The notes under the pieces: generated by a model
Seen by the model: only the letters and a program-made list of their open reading frames with translations
The model's database searches: none
What the model was told of the DNA's origin: nothing
Part shown: in pieces, positions 42,918 through 51,639 of the stretch
Numbering within the stretch: position 1 is the stretch's first letter
Layout of the letters: each line of letters begins with the position of its first letter
From: Bradyrhizobium jicamae
GTDB taxonomy: Bacteria; Pseudomonadota; Alphaproteobacteria; Rhizobiales; Xanthobacteraceae
Assembly (NCBI RefSeq): GCF_001440395.1
Contig: NZ_LLXZ01000152.1
Location: 62,423-126,422, forward strand
Reading direction: 5' to 3'
DNA: 64,000 nt
Translations under genes and position numbers: made by a program

Positions 42918-43925
42918 ATGTCGCTGAACAAGGGTGGAGGCAGGCCCCAGGCTTATCTGGACGAGGCGGCCGACTGGCTGCTGCGGCTTCGCGAAGCAGC
43001 GGATGACCCGCGCGTGCAGGAGGACTTCAGCGCATGGCTTTCGCGCTCCAGTGAGCACCGCGCCGCGTGGCAGCGGGTCCGGGAGAGCTGGCAACTGCTG
43101 GGCGAGGGGAGGCCGGTATACGAGCATGTTTGGCGGCCTCAGTCGGTGCAGGCGCCGTCGTCCGGCGCTGGCAGGCGTTCTCGTGTCCCGCGGCGGCGCT
43201 GGCGGTGGGCGGTCCCAGTTTCAGCCACGGCGATCGCCGCCTGTCTCCTTGTTATCAGCGTGCCCTCGCTTCTCGTGCGGCTTGAGGCAGACCATCTCAC
43301 TACGACCGCACAGAGCCGGCTGGTGACGCTCGAAGATGGGACGACCGTCTATCTCGCCGCAGGCAGCGCCATCAAGACGGACTTTTCGGCAAGCCGGCGT
43401 CAGGTCCGTTTGCTTGCGGGAGAAGCCTTCTTCGATGTGATACGCAATCCGGGGCGACCGTTCGTCGTCGATGCGAGCGGCGTGAAGGTCGAGGTGACGG
43501 GAACGGCCTTCGATGTCCGTCTCTCGTCGTCGGCGACGCAGGTGGAGCTCGCACGGGGAGCCGTGGGCGTCTCCTTCGAGCGGGCGCAGCAGGCATCCCC
43601 AACCGTGCTGACGCCGGGCCAGATGCTGGTCGTCGATCGCAACTCGGGCGCGATGACGAAGAGCGTTATCGCACCCGAAGATATTGGCGCCTGGCGCGAG
43701 GGAAGATTGTTCGTCAATGACGCAACGATCGGCGCCGTCGTCGAACAGATACAGCGCTATCACTCTGCATGGATCGCCGTTCCTGACATCACGCTGGCGC
43801 AGCAAACGGTTACCGGTCTTTATGACCTGCGCGACCCCGACCGCGCGTTGCGTGCGCTGGTGCAACCGCACGGTGGCAAGGTTCACGAGGTCTCCCGCTT
43901 CGCTCGCATCGTTTCACGACTTTAA
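42918..43925 (+). CDS. FecR family anti-sigma/regulator (HasS-type)
   Basis: This is a 335-residue protein. The cytoplasmic N-terminal domain (EAADWLLRLREAADDPRVQE, then RAAWQRVRESWQLLG) binds the sigma factor. A membrane helix lies near residues 95-117 (VPVSATAIAACLLVISVPSL). The periplasmic FecR domain includes LVTLEDGTTVYLAAGSAIKT and VEVTGTAFDVR, and the C-terminal domain RLFVNDATIGAVVEQIQRYH contacts the receptor signalling domain. The ATG at 42918 follows GAGGA. It links the HasR-like receptor at 44032 to the FecI-like sigma factor. Confidence 0.92.
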   Translation: MSLNKGGGRPQAYLDEAADWLLRLREAADDPRVQEDFSAWLSRSSEHRAAWQRVRESWQLLGEGRPVYEHVWRPQSVQAPSSGAGRRSRVPRRRWRWAVPVSATAIAACLLVISVPSLLVRLEADHLTTTAQSRLVTLEDGTTVYLAAGSAIKTDFSASRRQVRLLAGEAFFDVIRNPGRPFVVDASGVKVEVTGTAFDVRLSSSATQVELARGAVGVSFERAQQASPTVLTPGQMLVVDRNSGAMTKSVIAPEDIGAWREGRLFVNDATIGAVVEQIQRYHSAWIAVPDITLAQQTVTGLYDLRDPDRALRALVQPHGGKVHEVSRFARIVSRL

Positions 43926-44031
43926 TTCGAATCTAAAATTGCGAAGCCATTTCGCGCACCGAATGCGCGACAATCCTGAAAAAAACTACTGAGCCGATCG
44001 TCTTTAGTCGGGAAGCGCATTCGAAAAGAAA

Positions 44032-46752
44032 ATGCGCGGCGGCAGACTGAAGTACGGGGCTGTAATGTGCGTTTTGAATAGGGCTATTTTTAATCAAACA
44101 AACAAAAGGACTGAGAGCGCCGCGCGTATTGTGTGTTTTGTTGCGGCGTTAGTCGCCGCGGATGGTGGCTCGCATGCATTCGCGCAGGCGTCGTCCGGGT
44201 CTGGAATGGTTCAAGTCCAGGGCGGTGACGCCGCGGCGCCACGAAACTTCAACATTCCTGCGCAGCCGCTTGGCCTCGCGCTCAATGCTTTCGGCCGTCA
44301 GGCCGGTCTGCAGGTAACGTTATCCGCGGCAACGTCGCGCGGGCTGACATCAAATGCCGTCAACGGCACCTTCACGCCGGAGCAGGCGCTGTCGCTGATG
44401 CTGCGGAATACAGGTGTCACGTTTCGCGTCACAGCCGATCGGACAGCAATTATCGGAGCGACGGCCTCACCGGCTCCGGATGCGGCCGTCCCCGGCGCAA
44501 TCCAGCTCGACACACTGGAAGTGTCGGGCGGACGTAACGCCATCTCGGGATCCGGCTATAAGGGTACGCCGGACTGGGTCTATCAGGCGCCCGCGGCCGT
44601 GAGCGTGATCTCGCGAGAGGCGATCGAGAGCAGTCCAACCCGTAACGCGCGCGACCTGCTCGACAATGTCGCCGGCGTCTATGCCAACCGATCGGAAGCG
44701 CAGAACCCGGGCATCAGCGTCAATATCCGCGGTCTTCAGGATCAGGATCGTATCGCCACCATGATCGATGGCGCGCGGCAGAGCTTTCAGCGCAGCGCGC
44801 ATGGCGCCACGCAGCGCACTTATGTCGACACGGCTTTTGTTCGTGCCGTCGACATAGAGAAAAGCACGACATCCGGCGTCGGCAGCGCCGGCGCGCTGGG
44901 CGGTTCGGTCAATTTCCGGACGCTTCTGGCGGAGGACCTGATCGCACCCGGCAAGCAGTACGGCGGGCAAGTCAACGTCACCACCGGAACGAACCAGTTC
45001 AATTTCGACGGCTCGACGGCGGCGGCGGTACGCTTGTCCGACCGGTTCTCCGTTCTCGGCGGCATCAGCTACAAGAATATCGGCGCCTATGACATCGGCA
45101 AGAACGGCACCATCAACAGTGCAGCGACCTATGCAGGCGACGTGTTGCTGTTCTCCGGCCAGGAGGTTCGTTCCAGCATTCTCAAAGCGGAAGCCCAGGC
45201 CACGGAAGATGTGAAGGTCACGCTTGGGTGGGTTAGGAACGATTCCAGGTTCAACACCGGAAACTACGATTTCGTGTTGAGCAATGGCAATCTGGTGAAA
45301 GCGACGGAAGGTGTCGTCAACAATACTTACACTTCCGCGCTCGACTGGAAGCCGGACAGCGAGCTGATCGATCTGAAGGCGCGCTTCTATTACAACAACC
45401 TCAGGAACAACAGGGTCGAGCAAGGTTCGGTCCTGTCAACGGGTCCGTCAAACTACGTCATGGGGACGCTCGGCGGCAGCGTCGAGAACACCAGCAGCTT
45501 CGCCACCGGATTGGGAGGTCTCGCCTTCAACTACGGCATGGAAGCCTTCAACGACGACGGCAAGACCATGCTCACCCGTGGCTTTGTAGCAGCGGACGGC
45601 ACCGATTACTCGAGTACGCTTTCGGGCGGCACGCCGAGCGGCAAGCGCGACATCGTTAGTGGTTTCGGCAATGCGAAGTATACGCCGACCGATTGGCTGA
45701 CCATCTCGGGCGGCTTGCGCTACGACTGGTATCACGCCGTGGGATCGGCGGTGGTCTACGGCAGTCCGACGCGGGACATCATTGGCTATACTCCCGGGAC
45801 GCCCCCGACCTGCTTGCCGTCACCGCCGTTTCCGCCCGGTATCTGCTTTCCGGGAACAGCACCCCAGCCGATCTACGGTCCGGAGTATACCCCGAGATAC
45901 GACACCCATGTCGACAAGTCCGGTGGAGCCCTGCTGCCGTCGGTGACCATTGCCGTCAAGCCGTTCGAATGGCTGCAGCCCTTCGTCAAATACTCGAAGA
46001 GCTACCGGCCGCCGACGATCATGGAGTCGTTTCTCAATGGCGGGCACGACGGAAACAGCATCAATGAATATGCGCCGAACCCGGCGCTTAGGCCCGAACG
46101 GGGCGAAACCTACGAGCTGGGCGCAAACGTCTCGAGCAACGGAATTCTGACCGAGCGAGATACGTTTCGGTTCAAGGCCGTGGGCTTCTACAGGGAAATC
46201 GTCGACTACATCAGCCTTGGCAAGATCCGCTACGCCCAAAGCAACACGTTCAACTATACCTCATATGTGAACCTCGATGGCATCACCCGCATGAAGGGGA
46301 TCGAAGTCGAGGCCAACTACGATGCGAGGTTTCTCTATATCGGCGGGACAATCACGCGCATCGATACGGAGTTCGCCGACAGCTTCACGTCGCCTTCCGG
46401 CCGAAGCACGCCGATCAATAGCGGGCAGGGCGCTGCGATCATCTTCGAGCAGCCCAAACTGCGCGTCACGCTTGATGCGGGTGTGCGTCTGTTCGAGGAA
46501 AGGCTGACGCTGGGCGCCCGCGTCACCGACGTCTCGAAGACGGAGCCGGCACTTGGCTCTCTTCGAAGCGGTTACGACATGCCCGGCTATCGGGTCTACG
46601 ACATCTACGGATCCTATGCCTTCGATCCGATGACGAAGCTGCGCTTCGCGGTCACCAATCTCACCGACGTGGCCTACGCTCCCGCCGTCGGCGCCAACTT
46701 CTACGCCGCGCCCGGACGAACGGCCACGGTATCCCTCAACTACAAATTCTAG
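44032..46752 (+). CDS. hasR: TonB-dependent heme/hemophore receptor with signalling domain (HasR-like)
   Basis: This 906-residue outer-membrane receptor has a signal region near residues 33-51 (IVCFVAALVAADGGSHAFA). An STN secretin/TonB short N-terminal domain follows (FNIPAQPLGLALNAFGRQAG to NTGVTFRVTADRTAI), which signals to FecR. A TonB-box-like LDTLEV precedes the plug (RDLLDNVAGVYANRSEAQNP), then the 22-strand barrel. SYRPPT and APNPALRPERGETYELG correspond to the FRAP/NPNL heme-receptor block. The barrel ends in YKF with a terminal aromatic residue. An internal ATG at 44065 is an alternative start. It precedes two hemophore genes and their exporter. The assignment to HasR, rather than a general hemoglobin receptor, rests mainly on this context. 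Confidence 0.88.
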   Translation: MRGGRLKYGAVMCVLNRAIFNQTNKRTESAARIVCFVAALVAADGGSHAFAQASSGSGMVQVQGGDAAAPRNFNIPAQPLGLALNAFGRQAGLQVTLSAATSRGLTSNAVNGTFTPEQALSLMLRNTGVTFRVTADRTAIIGATASPAPDAAVPGAIQLDTLEVSGGRNAISGSGYKGTPDWVYQAPAAVSVISREAIESSPTRNARDLLDNVAGVYANRSEAQNPGISVNIRGLQDQDRIATMIDGARQSFQRSAHGATQRTYVDTAFVRAVDIEKSTTSGVGSAGALGGSVNFRTLLAEDLIAPGKQYGGQVNVTTGTNQFNFDGSTAAAVRLSDRFSVLGGISYKNIGAYDIGKNGTINSAATYAGDVLLFSGQEVRSSILKAEAQATEDVKVTLGWVRNDSRFNTGNYDFVLSNGNLVKATEGVVNNTYTSALDWKPDSELIDLKARFYYNNLRNNRVEQGSVLSTGPSNYVMGTLGGSVENTSSFATGLGGLAFNYGMEAFNDDGKTMLTRGFVAADGTDYSSTLSGGTPSGKRDIVSGFGNAKYTPTDWLTISGGLRYDWYHAVGSAVVYGSPTRDIIGYTPGTPPTCLPSPPFPPGICFPGTAPQPIYGPEYTPRYDTHVDKSGGALLPSVTIAVKPFEWLQPFVKYSKSYRPPTIMESFLNGGHDGNSINEYAPNPALRPERGETYELGANVSSNGILTERDTFRFKAVGFYREIVDYISLGKIRYAQSNTFNYTSYVNLDGITRMKGIEVEANYDARFLYIGGTITRIDTEFADSFTSPSGRSTPINSGQGAAIIFEQPKLRVTLDAGVRLFEERLTLGARVTDVSKTEPALGSLRSGYDMPGYRVYDIYGSYAFDPMTKLRFAVTNLTDVAYAPAVGANFYAAPGRTATVSLNYKF

Positions 46753-46783
46753 GAATTCCGCGGTCGCTGGCCGTGGATGCGAG

Positions 46784-46801
46784 GTTCGCTCTCGGGCGAA
46801 C
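46784..46801. promoter_or_regulatory. Hairpin between hasR and first hasA-like gene
   Basis: GTTCGC-TCTCGG-GCGAAC forms a perfect 6-bp stem in the 75-base gap between the receptor stop and the hemophore start. With the stronger hairpin at 47576-47601 it may protect or process the hemophore mRNA so that hemophores are made in larger amounts than the receptor. Confidence 0.4.
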
Positions 46802-46827
46802 GATGAAACAGGCAAAAGGAACGACAA

Positions 46828-47550
46828 ATGACGCTGTTAATTGAACTGACCGCCGCGAGCAGCAACCTCCCGTCCTATCTGGCCGCCTATGACACGAACT
46901 TCTCCTACAACGGCAATGGCTGGTTCTCCCGGTCATTCTCTTCCGGCCAGGATCAGTGGTCCGCCGGCTTCGATACCGAAGGCGTCGACAACAACATTCC
47001 CTCGGTCATCATGGAGATCAACGACTACAGCTATTCGCCGGGCCTGTTCAATGGCGACGTCACGTCGCTCACGCTCGGCCGAAACCTCGAATATGACGCC
47101 GGCCAGGACCTTTGGGTGCAGGATGAAGAACTCATCATCACCAATGAGGGCGGCGGCTACATGCCGGATACGACCACGTTCGCCTATGCGATCTACAGCC
47201 TGTCGCATGGCGGAGCGGTCGACGGTTTGGGGACCTTCCCGGGGCTGACGGACTATTTTGCCGAGCAAGGTACGACCCAGGTCGGAAATCTCGGGCTGAA
47301 CGACACGCTGCTCGGCTTCGGCGGGACCGATACGTTCGTGTTTCAGGACGGGTCTGCTTTCGACACCGTCAATAGCTTCGATCTTGCTGCCGATGTCCTT
47401 GACGTGTCGGCATGGGGTGCGACGGGGCTCGGTGATCTGACGATTTCTACCGTCGGAAGCGACACCTATGTCAGCAGCTCGGATTTCACCGACATTATCA
47501 AAGTGACGGGCGTGACGGGTCTGACGGTCACGAACTTCGAGTTTGCGTGA
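46828..47550 (+). CDS. hasA: HasA-like secreted hemophore with C-terminal RTX-like tail (copy 1)
   Basis: This is a 240-residue protein. Residues 1-150 match the style of HasA hemophores (SSNLPSYLAAYDTNFSYNGN, VIMEINDYSYSPGLFNGDVT, SLTLGRNLEYD). The Tyr in YSYSPG probably corresponds to the heme ligand Tyr75. No histidine occurs at the region equivalent to His32, and the loop that carries His83 in Serratia HasA is shortened. Residues about 155-240 (NDTLLGFGGTDTFVFQDGSA onward) are RTX-like, a tail that classical HasA lacks. No N-terminal signal peptide is present, as expected for type I secretion. It lies directly after the receptor and before a paralogue and the exporter. Confidence 0.8.
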   Translation: MTLLIELTAASSNLPSYLAAYDTNFSYNGNGWFSRSFSSGQDQWSAGFDTEGVDNNIPSVIMEINDYSYSPGLFNGDVTSLTLGRNLEYDAGQDLWVQDEELIITNEGGGYMPDTTTFAYAIYSLSHGGAVDGLGTFPGLTDYFAEQGTTQVGNLGLNDTLLGFGGTDTFVFQDGSAFDTVNSFDLAADVLDVSAWGATGLGDLTISTVGSDTYVSSSDFTDIIKVTGVTGLTVTNFEFA

Positions 47551-47575
47551 GGGATTCCACGACTTCTGAAGGCAG

Positions 47576-47601
47576 CGCCGCGTTCATCCGTGAACGCGGC
47601 G
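47576..47601. promoter_or_regulatory. Strong stem-loop between the two hasA-like genes
   Basis: CGCCGCGTTC-ATCCGT-GAACGCGGCG is a perfect 10-bp inverted repeat 25 bases after the first hemophore stop and 53 bases before the second start. No T-run follows. It probably stabilises the upstream hemophore mRNA or weakens read-through into the exporter genes. Confidence 0.6.
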
Positions 47602-47654
47602 GAGCCTGCAATAATTTCGATCATCGTCGTCAAGAATATCCGAGGAGTTAGAGA

Positions 47655-48410
47655 ATGGCATTGGTATTGGACTACACGAGCGCGAGCAGCAACCTTCCCG
47701 CGTTCCTCGACAACTGGGTCGACAATTTCGAGTACCGCGGCACGGGCGGATTCAACGCCGTCAGGAACGTGTCGGACCAATGGTATGCTGGAACGCGTAC
47801 CGTCGGCGGCGTGGACAATGGCAAGTCGTCCGTGATCGTGAACGGAAACGATTTCAGCTACACGCCGGGCGTCGTCGACGGCGCGGTCTCGACGCTCACG
47901 CTGGGTAGCAACCTCGCTTACGTTTCGTCTACCGATCAGTGGGTGCAGGATGAGGGCCTGTCGATCAACTTCAGCGGCGCGACGCTGACGCCGGCTTTCG
48001 ATGCTGCGATCACCGATCTGTCGCAGAATGGCAGCCTGACTGGCCTCTACGGCTACTTTGCCGAGCAAGGGACTATCCAGAACGGCACTGTCGGCAACGA
48101 TGTCATGCTGAGCTTTGCCGGCGACGACACGTTCACCGGCAATCTCGGTGACGATACGTTCACTTTTGCCGACGGCTGGGCCGACGACGTCATCGCCGAC
48201 TTCGGCACCGACACCGGGAATAACGATGTCATCGATCTGCAGGGGGTGACCGGCATCTCGAACTATGTCGATCTGCTCTTCAACCACAGCAATTGGTGGG
48301 ACAATAGCGGCGTTCTCACCATCTCCGATGGCGCAAACACCCTTGAGCTGGAGGGGTACGTCGGGACCGACATTGCCCGCCTGATTCTCTGCGGCAATAT
48401 CGTGGTCTGA
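47655..48410 (+). CDS. HasA-like secreted hemophore with RTX-like tail (copy 2)
   Basis: This is a 251-residue paralogue of the protein at 46828. It has the same opening (SASSNLPAFLDNWVDNFEYR), the conserved NDFSYTPGVVDGAV block with the putative ligand tyrosine, STLTLGSNLAY, WVQDEGLSI, and YFAEQGT before an RTX-like tail (GNDVMLSFAGDDTFTGNLGD). The only histidine is in the tail (FNHSN), so no His32-type ligand exists. GAGGAG lies 8 bases before the ATG. Divergence from copy 1 is large, which suggests different heme affinity or partner use instead of a recent duplication. Confidence 0.78.
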   Translation: MALVLDYTSASSNLPAFLDNWVDNFEYRGTGGFNAVRNVSDQWYAGTRTVGGVDNGKSSVIVNGNDFSYTPGVVDGAVSTLTLGSNLAYVSSTDQWVQDEGLSINFSGATLTPAFDAAITDLSQNGSLTGLYGYFAEQGTIQNGTVGNDVMLSFAGDDTFTGNLGDDTFTFADGWADDVIADFGTDTGNNDVIDLQGVTGISNYVDLLFNHSNWWDNSGVLTISDGANTLELEGYVGTDIARLILCGNIVV

Positions 48411-48419
48411 GAGCGGTCC

Positions 48420-50270
48420 GTGCTCAAGATCCCGCATCGCCAGCCGTCGCAGCCTTTGGCTGCGGCGGTCGTGTCGCCGCTGGCGCCGGCGCTTGCCGGA
48501 ATTGCGGTGGTCAGCGGCGTGGTCAATATCCTGGCGCTGACGTCGCCGCTGTTCATGCTCCAGGTTTACGACCGCGTGCTGGCGAGCCGCAGTGTGTCCA
48601 CGCTGGTCGGCCTTGCGATGCTGGCCGGAGTTCTGTTCGCATTTCAATCGATGCTGGATGTGATCCGAGGTCGCGTCCTGCTGCGGATTGGAGAAACCGT
48701 CGATCGCAAACTATCCGGTCGCGTGCATGAAGCGATCGTTCGTCTGCCACTCGAGGCCCGGATGCCGGGCGACGGCCTGCAGCCGTTGCGGGATCTCGAC
48801 AATGTCCGCGGTTTCCTGTCCGGGCAGGGGCCTACGGCGCTGTTCGATCTGCCATGGATGCCACTCTATCTCGGCATCTGCTTCCTGTTCCATTTCTGGA
48901 TCGGAATCACCGCACTTGTGGGAGCGATCGTGCTGGTGTCGCTTACGGTCGTCACGGATATTCTGTCGCGTGGGCCGACGCGCGCGGCGATGCAACACGC
49001 AATGGCCCGCAATGCGCTGATGGAGGCTGCCCGCCGCAACGCCGAAGCCGTTCGCGCCATGGGGCTCGGCGCTCGTGCAGCGGAACGCTGGCAGGCCGCG
49101 AATACGGACTATCTCGCCGCAAACCGGCGCACCGGCGATATCGCCGGCGGGCTCGGCGGCGTATCCAAATCGCTGCGTATGGTTTTGCAATCGGGCATGC
49201 TTGCCGTTGGGGCCTATCTCGTCATCCGGCAAGAGGCGAGCGCGGGCGTCATGATCGCGAGCTCCATCATGATGGGTCGTGCGCTGGCGCCGGTCGATCT
49301 CGCGATTGCCAGCTGGAAGCCGTTCCTGATGGCGCGGCAGAGCTGGGACCGGCTCGTGGAACTGTTCGCGCTGATGCCTGAGAACGGCGCGGTCATGGCG
49401 CTGCCGAAGCCGGAACGCGAGTTGCGCGCGGAAGCGATGAGCATCACACCTCCCGGTGAGAAAAAGCCCACCCTCACGGGCGTCAATTTTGCGCTCCCGG
49501 CGGGAAGTGCGCTTGGCATCATCGGGCCCAGCGGCGGAGGAAAATCAACGCTCGCGCGCGCGCTGGTCGGGGTCTGGGCGCCGGTAAGCGGCAAGGTGCG
49601 CATCGATGGTGCGAGCTTCGATCAATGGGATCGGGAAGCGCTCGGTCGCCACATCGGCTATCTGCCGCAAGGTGTCGAACTGTTCGACGGTACCATTGCC
49701 GAGAACATCTCCCGTTTTGAAGCAAACGCAGATGCGGGCGCTATCGTCACTGCGGCTCGTGCGGCTGGCGTGCATGATCTCATTCTTCGCTTCGATAGCG
49801 GATATGAGACCCGGATTGGCGAGGCAGGCTCGGCGTTGTCGGCGGGGCAACGCCAGCGCATCGGTCTTGCTCGCGCGCTTTATGGCGATCCGTTTCTCGT
49901 CGTGCTCGACGAGCCCAACGCGAACCTCGATGCGGAAGGCGAGAAGGCCGTCGTCGGGGCGATGACGTCCGTGCGCGAACGCAGGGGCATCGTCGTCGTT
50001 GTTGCGCATCGTCCCAGCGCGTTTGGCGTGGTGGATTTTGTGGCCGTCATCGAGGCAGGAAGAATGAAGGCATTCGGCTCGCGTGACGAGGTACTGTCGC
50101 GCGCGTTGAAAGGTGTAAGCCCTCCACCAGCCACCATGACAACGACCGCGGGCTACTCAACCGGCTTCCGGGCTACCGCCCCGTTTCGCGTTGTCGCAAC
50201 CGCTGCGGCCGAACCGGAGGCCACGGGATCACCTGACCAGCACACGGAACAAGCCGATGTCGAACGCTGA
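48420..50270 (+). CDS. hasD: Type I secretion ABC permease/ATPase for hemophores (HasD-like)
   Basis: This 616-residue inner-membrane exporter has an N-terminal membrane domain (GIAVVSGVVNILALTSPLFM and following helices). The ATPase has Walker A GPSGGGKST (about residues 369-377), signature LSAGQRQRIGLARALYG and Walker B LVVLDEPNANLD. It starts with GTG at 48420, only 9 bases after the second hemophore. It is paralogous to the exporter at 17028. The adjacent HlyD-type gene overlaps its end by 14 bases. Dedicated export of the hemophores is inferred from this order. Confidence 0.92.
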   Translation: MLKIPHRQPSQPLAAAVVSPLAPALAGIAVVSGVVNILALTSPLFMLQVYDRVLASRSVSTLVGLAMLAGVLFAFQSMLDVIRGRVLLRIGETVDRKLSGRVHEAIVRLPLEARMPGDGLQPLRDLDNVRGFLSGQGPTALFDLPWMPLYLGICFLFHFWIGITALVGAIVLVSLTVVTDILSRGPTRAAMQHAMARNALMEAARRNAEAVRAMGLGARAAERWQAANTDYLAANRRTGDIAGGLGGVSKSLRMVLQSGMLAVGAYLVIRQEASAGVMIASSIMMGRALAPVDLAIASWKPFLMARQSWDRLVELFALMPENGAVMALPKPERELRAEAMSITPPGEKKPTLTGVNFALPAGSALGIIGPSGGGKSTLARALVGVWAPVSGKVRIDGASFDQWDREALGRHIGYLPQGVELFDGTIAENISRFEANADAGAIVTAARAAGVHDLILRFDSGYETRIGEAGSALSAGQRQRIGLARALYGDPFLVVLDEPNANLDAEGEKAVVGAMTSVRERRGIVVVVAHRPSAFGVVDFVAVIEAGRMKAFGSRDEVLSRALKGVSPPPATMTTTAGYSTGFRATAPFRVVATAAAEPEATGSPDQHTEQADVER

Positions 50271-51567
50271 TCACGCGGGCCTCGCGCGCTCGATCCGGCG
50301 CCATCTCCTGGTCAGCGGCCTCGCAAGTCTGTTTCTCGTGGCAGGCATCGGTGGATGGGCGGCGGCAACCAGCCTGGCTGGCGCGGTGGTCGCGGGAGGG
50401 CATTTCGTCGTCGATTCCTACGTGAAGAAGGTGCAGCATCCGACCGGCGGCGTGGTTGGTGAAATCCTGGTGCGCAACGGCCAGCGCGTCACGGCAGGTG
50501 ACATCGTGATGCGGCTGGATGCGACGCAAACGCGGTCGAATCTCGCCATCGTCACCAAGCGGCTGGACGAATTCGCCGTGCGGCGCGCGCGGCTGGAAGC
50601 CGAGCGCGACGAAGCGCCGGCGATCTCGTTTCCCGCGGCGCTGGTGATGCGCGCAGGCGACAGCGAGATCGCACAGCTACTGGCGGGAGAACGCAGGCTG
50701 TTCGAACTTCGCCGCGAAGCGCGATTGGGACAGAAGGCGCAGTTGCGCGAACGCATCCTTCAGTACGAGAAGGAAATTCGCGGCCTGGTTTCCCAGGAAG
50801 GGGCCAAGGTACGGAGCATCGCGCTGATTGAGCGCGAGCTCACGGGTGTGCGTGAACTCTGGGAGAAGGGGCTCGTGCCGATCCAACGCATGATGGCGCT
50901 GGAGCGTGAAGGCACCAATCTGGACGGCGAGCGCGGCCGGCTCGCGGCGGCACAAGCCCAGTCCGGCGGCAAGATCGCGGAGACGCAGCTGCAGATCATC
51001 CAGATCGATCAGGACCTCCGCAGCGAGGTGGCCAACAGCCTGCGTGAGATCGAAGCGCAAACCGCCGAGTACGTGGAACGCAAGGTTGCTGCCGAGGATC
51101 AGTTGAAGCGTATCGATCTGCTCGCGCCACAAAGCGGCCTGGTGCACGAGCTTGCAGTTCATACGGTGGGCGGCGTCGTTTCTCCGGCCGATACGATCAT
51201 GCTGATCGTGCCTGATAGCGACAAACTGGCGTTGGAAGCGCAGATACAGCCGCAGGATATCGACCAGATCCGGCCGGGCCAACGGGCGGTTTTGCGCATG
51301 TCGGCGTTCAATCAGCGAACCACGCCGGAGCTGAACGGTGAGGTCAGCCGCATCGCCGCCGATCTGACGCAGGATCAAAAGAGTGGATTATCCTATTATG
51401 TCGTTCGCATTGCCGTGCCACCGCAGGAACTCGCGCGGCTCGGCAAGCTCGCGCTGGTGCCGGGGATGCCGGCCGAGGCATTTGTTCAGACCGGCGAGCG
51501 AACGGTCATCTCCTATCTGGTCAAGCCGCTGCGGGATCAGATCAGTCGCGCGTTTCGCGAGGAATAG
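50257..51567 (+). CDS. hasE: HlyD-family type I secretion adaptor (HasE-like)
   Basis: This is a 436-residue membrane fusion protein with a helix near residues 15-38 (LLVSGLASLFLVAGIGGWAA) and lipoyl half VQHPTGGVVGEILVRNGQRV. A long coiled coil follows, then the second lipoyl half LLAPQSGLVHELAVHTVGGV and the barrel ending PGMPAEAFVQTGERTVISYL. The ATG at 50257 overlaps the ABC gene end; an upstream in-frame ATG at 50191 is unlikely. It completes the second type I system, with TolC supplied from elsewhere. Confidence 0.92.
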   Translation: MSNADHAGLARSIRRHLLVSGLASLFLVAGIGGWAAATSLAGAVVAGGHFVVDSYVKKVQHPTGGVVGEILVRNGQRVTAGDIVMRLDATQTRSNLAIVTKRLDEFAVRRARLEAERDEAPAISFPAALVMRAGDSEIAQLLAGERRLFELRREARLGQKAQLRERILQYEKEIRGLVSQEGAKVRSIALIERELTGVRELWEKGLVPIQRMMALEREGTNLDGERGRLAAAQAQSGGKIAETQLQIIQIDQDLRSEVANSLREIEAQTAEYVERKVAAEDQLKRIDLLAPQSGLVHELAVHTVGGVVSPADTIMLIVPDSDKLALEAQIQPQDIDQIRPGQRAVLRMSAFNQRTTPELNGEVSRIAADLTQDQKSGLSYYVVRIAVPPQELARLGKLALVPGMPAEAFVQTGERTVISYLVKPLRDQISRAFREE

Positions 51568-51639
51568 CGCCAGGGCCTGCCAGATCTATCAGGCGCGTCT
51601 TGACCCCGTCATTCTGCGTGTTTGACTGTCTTGGTATCT

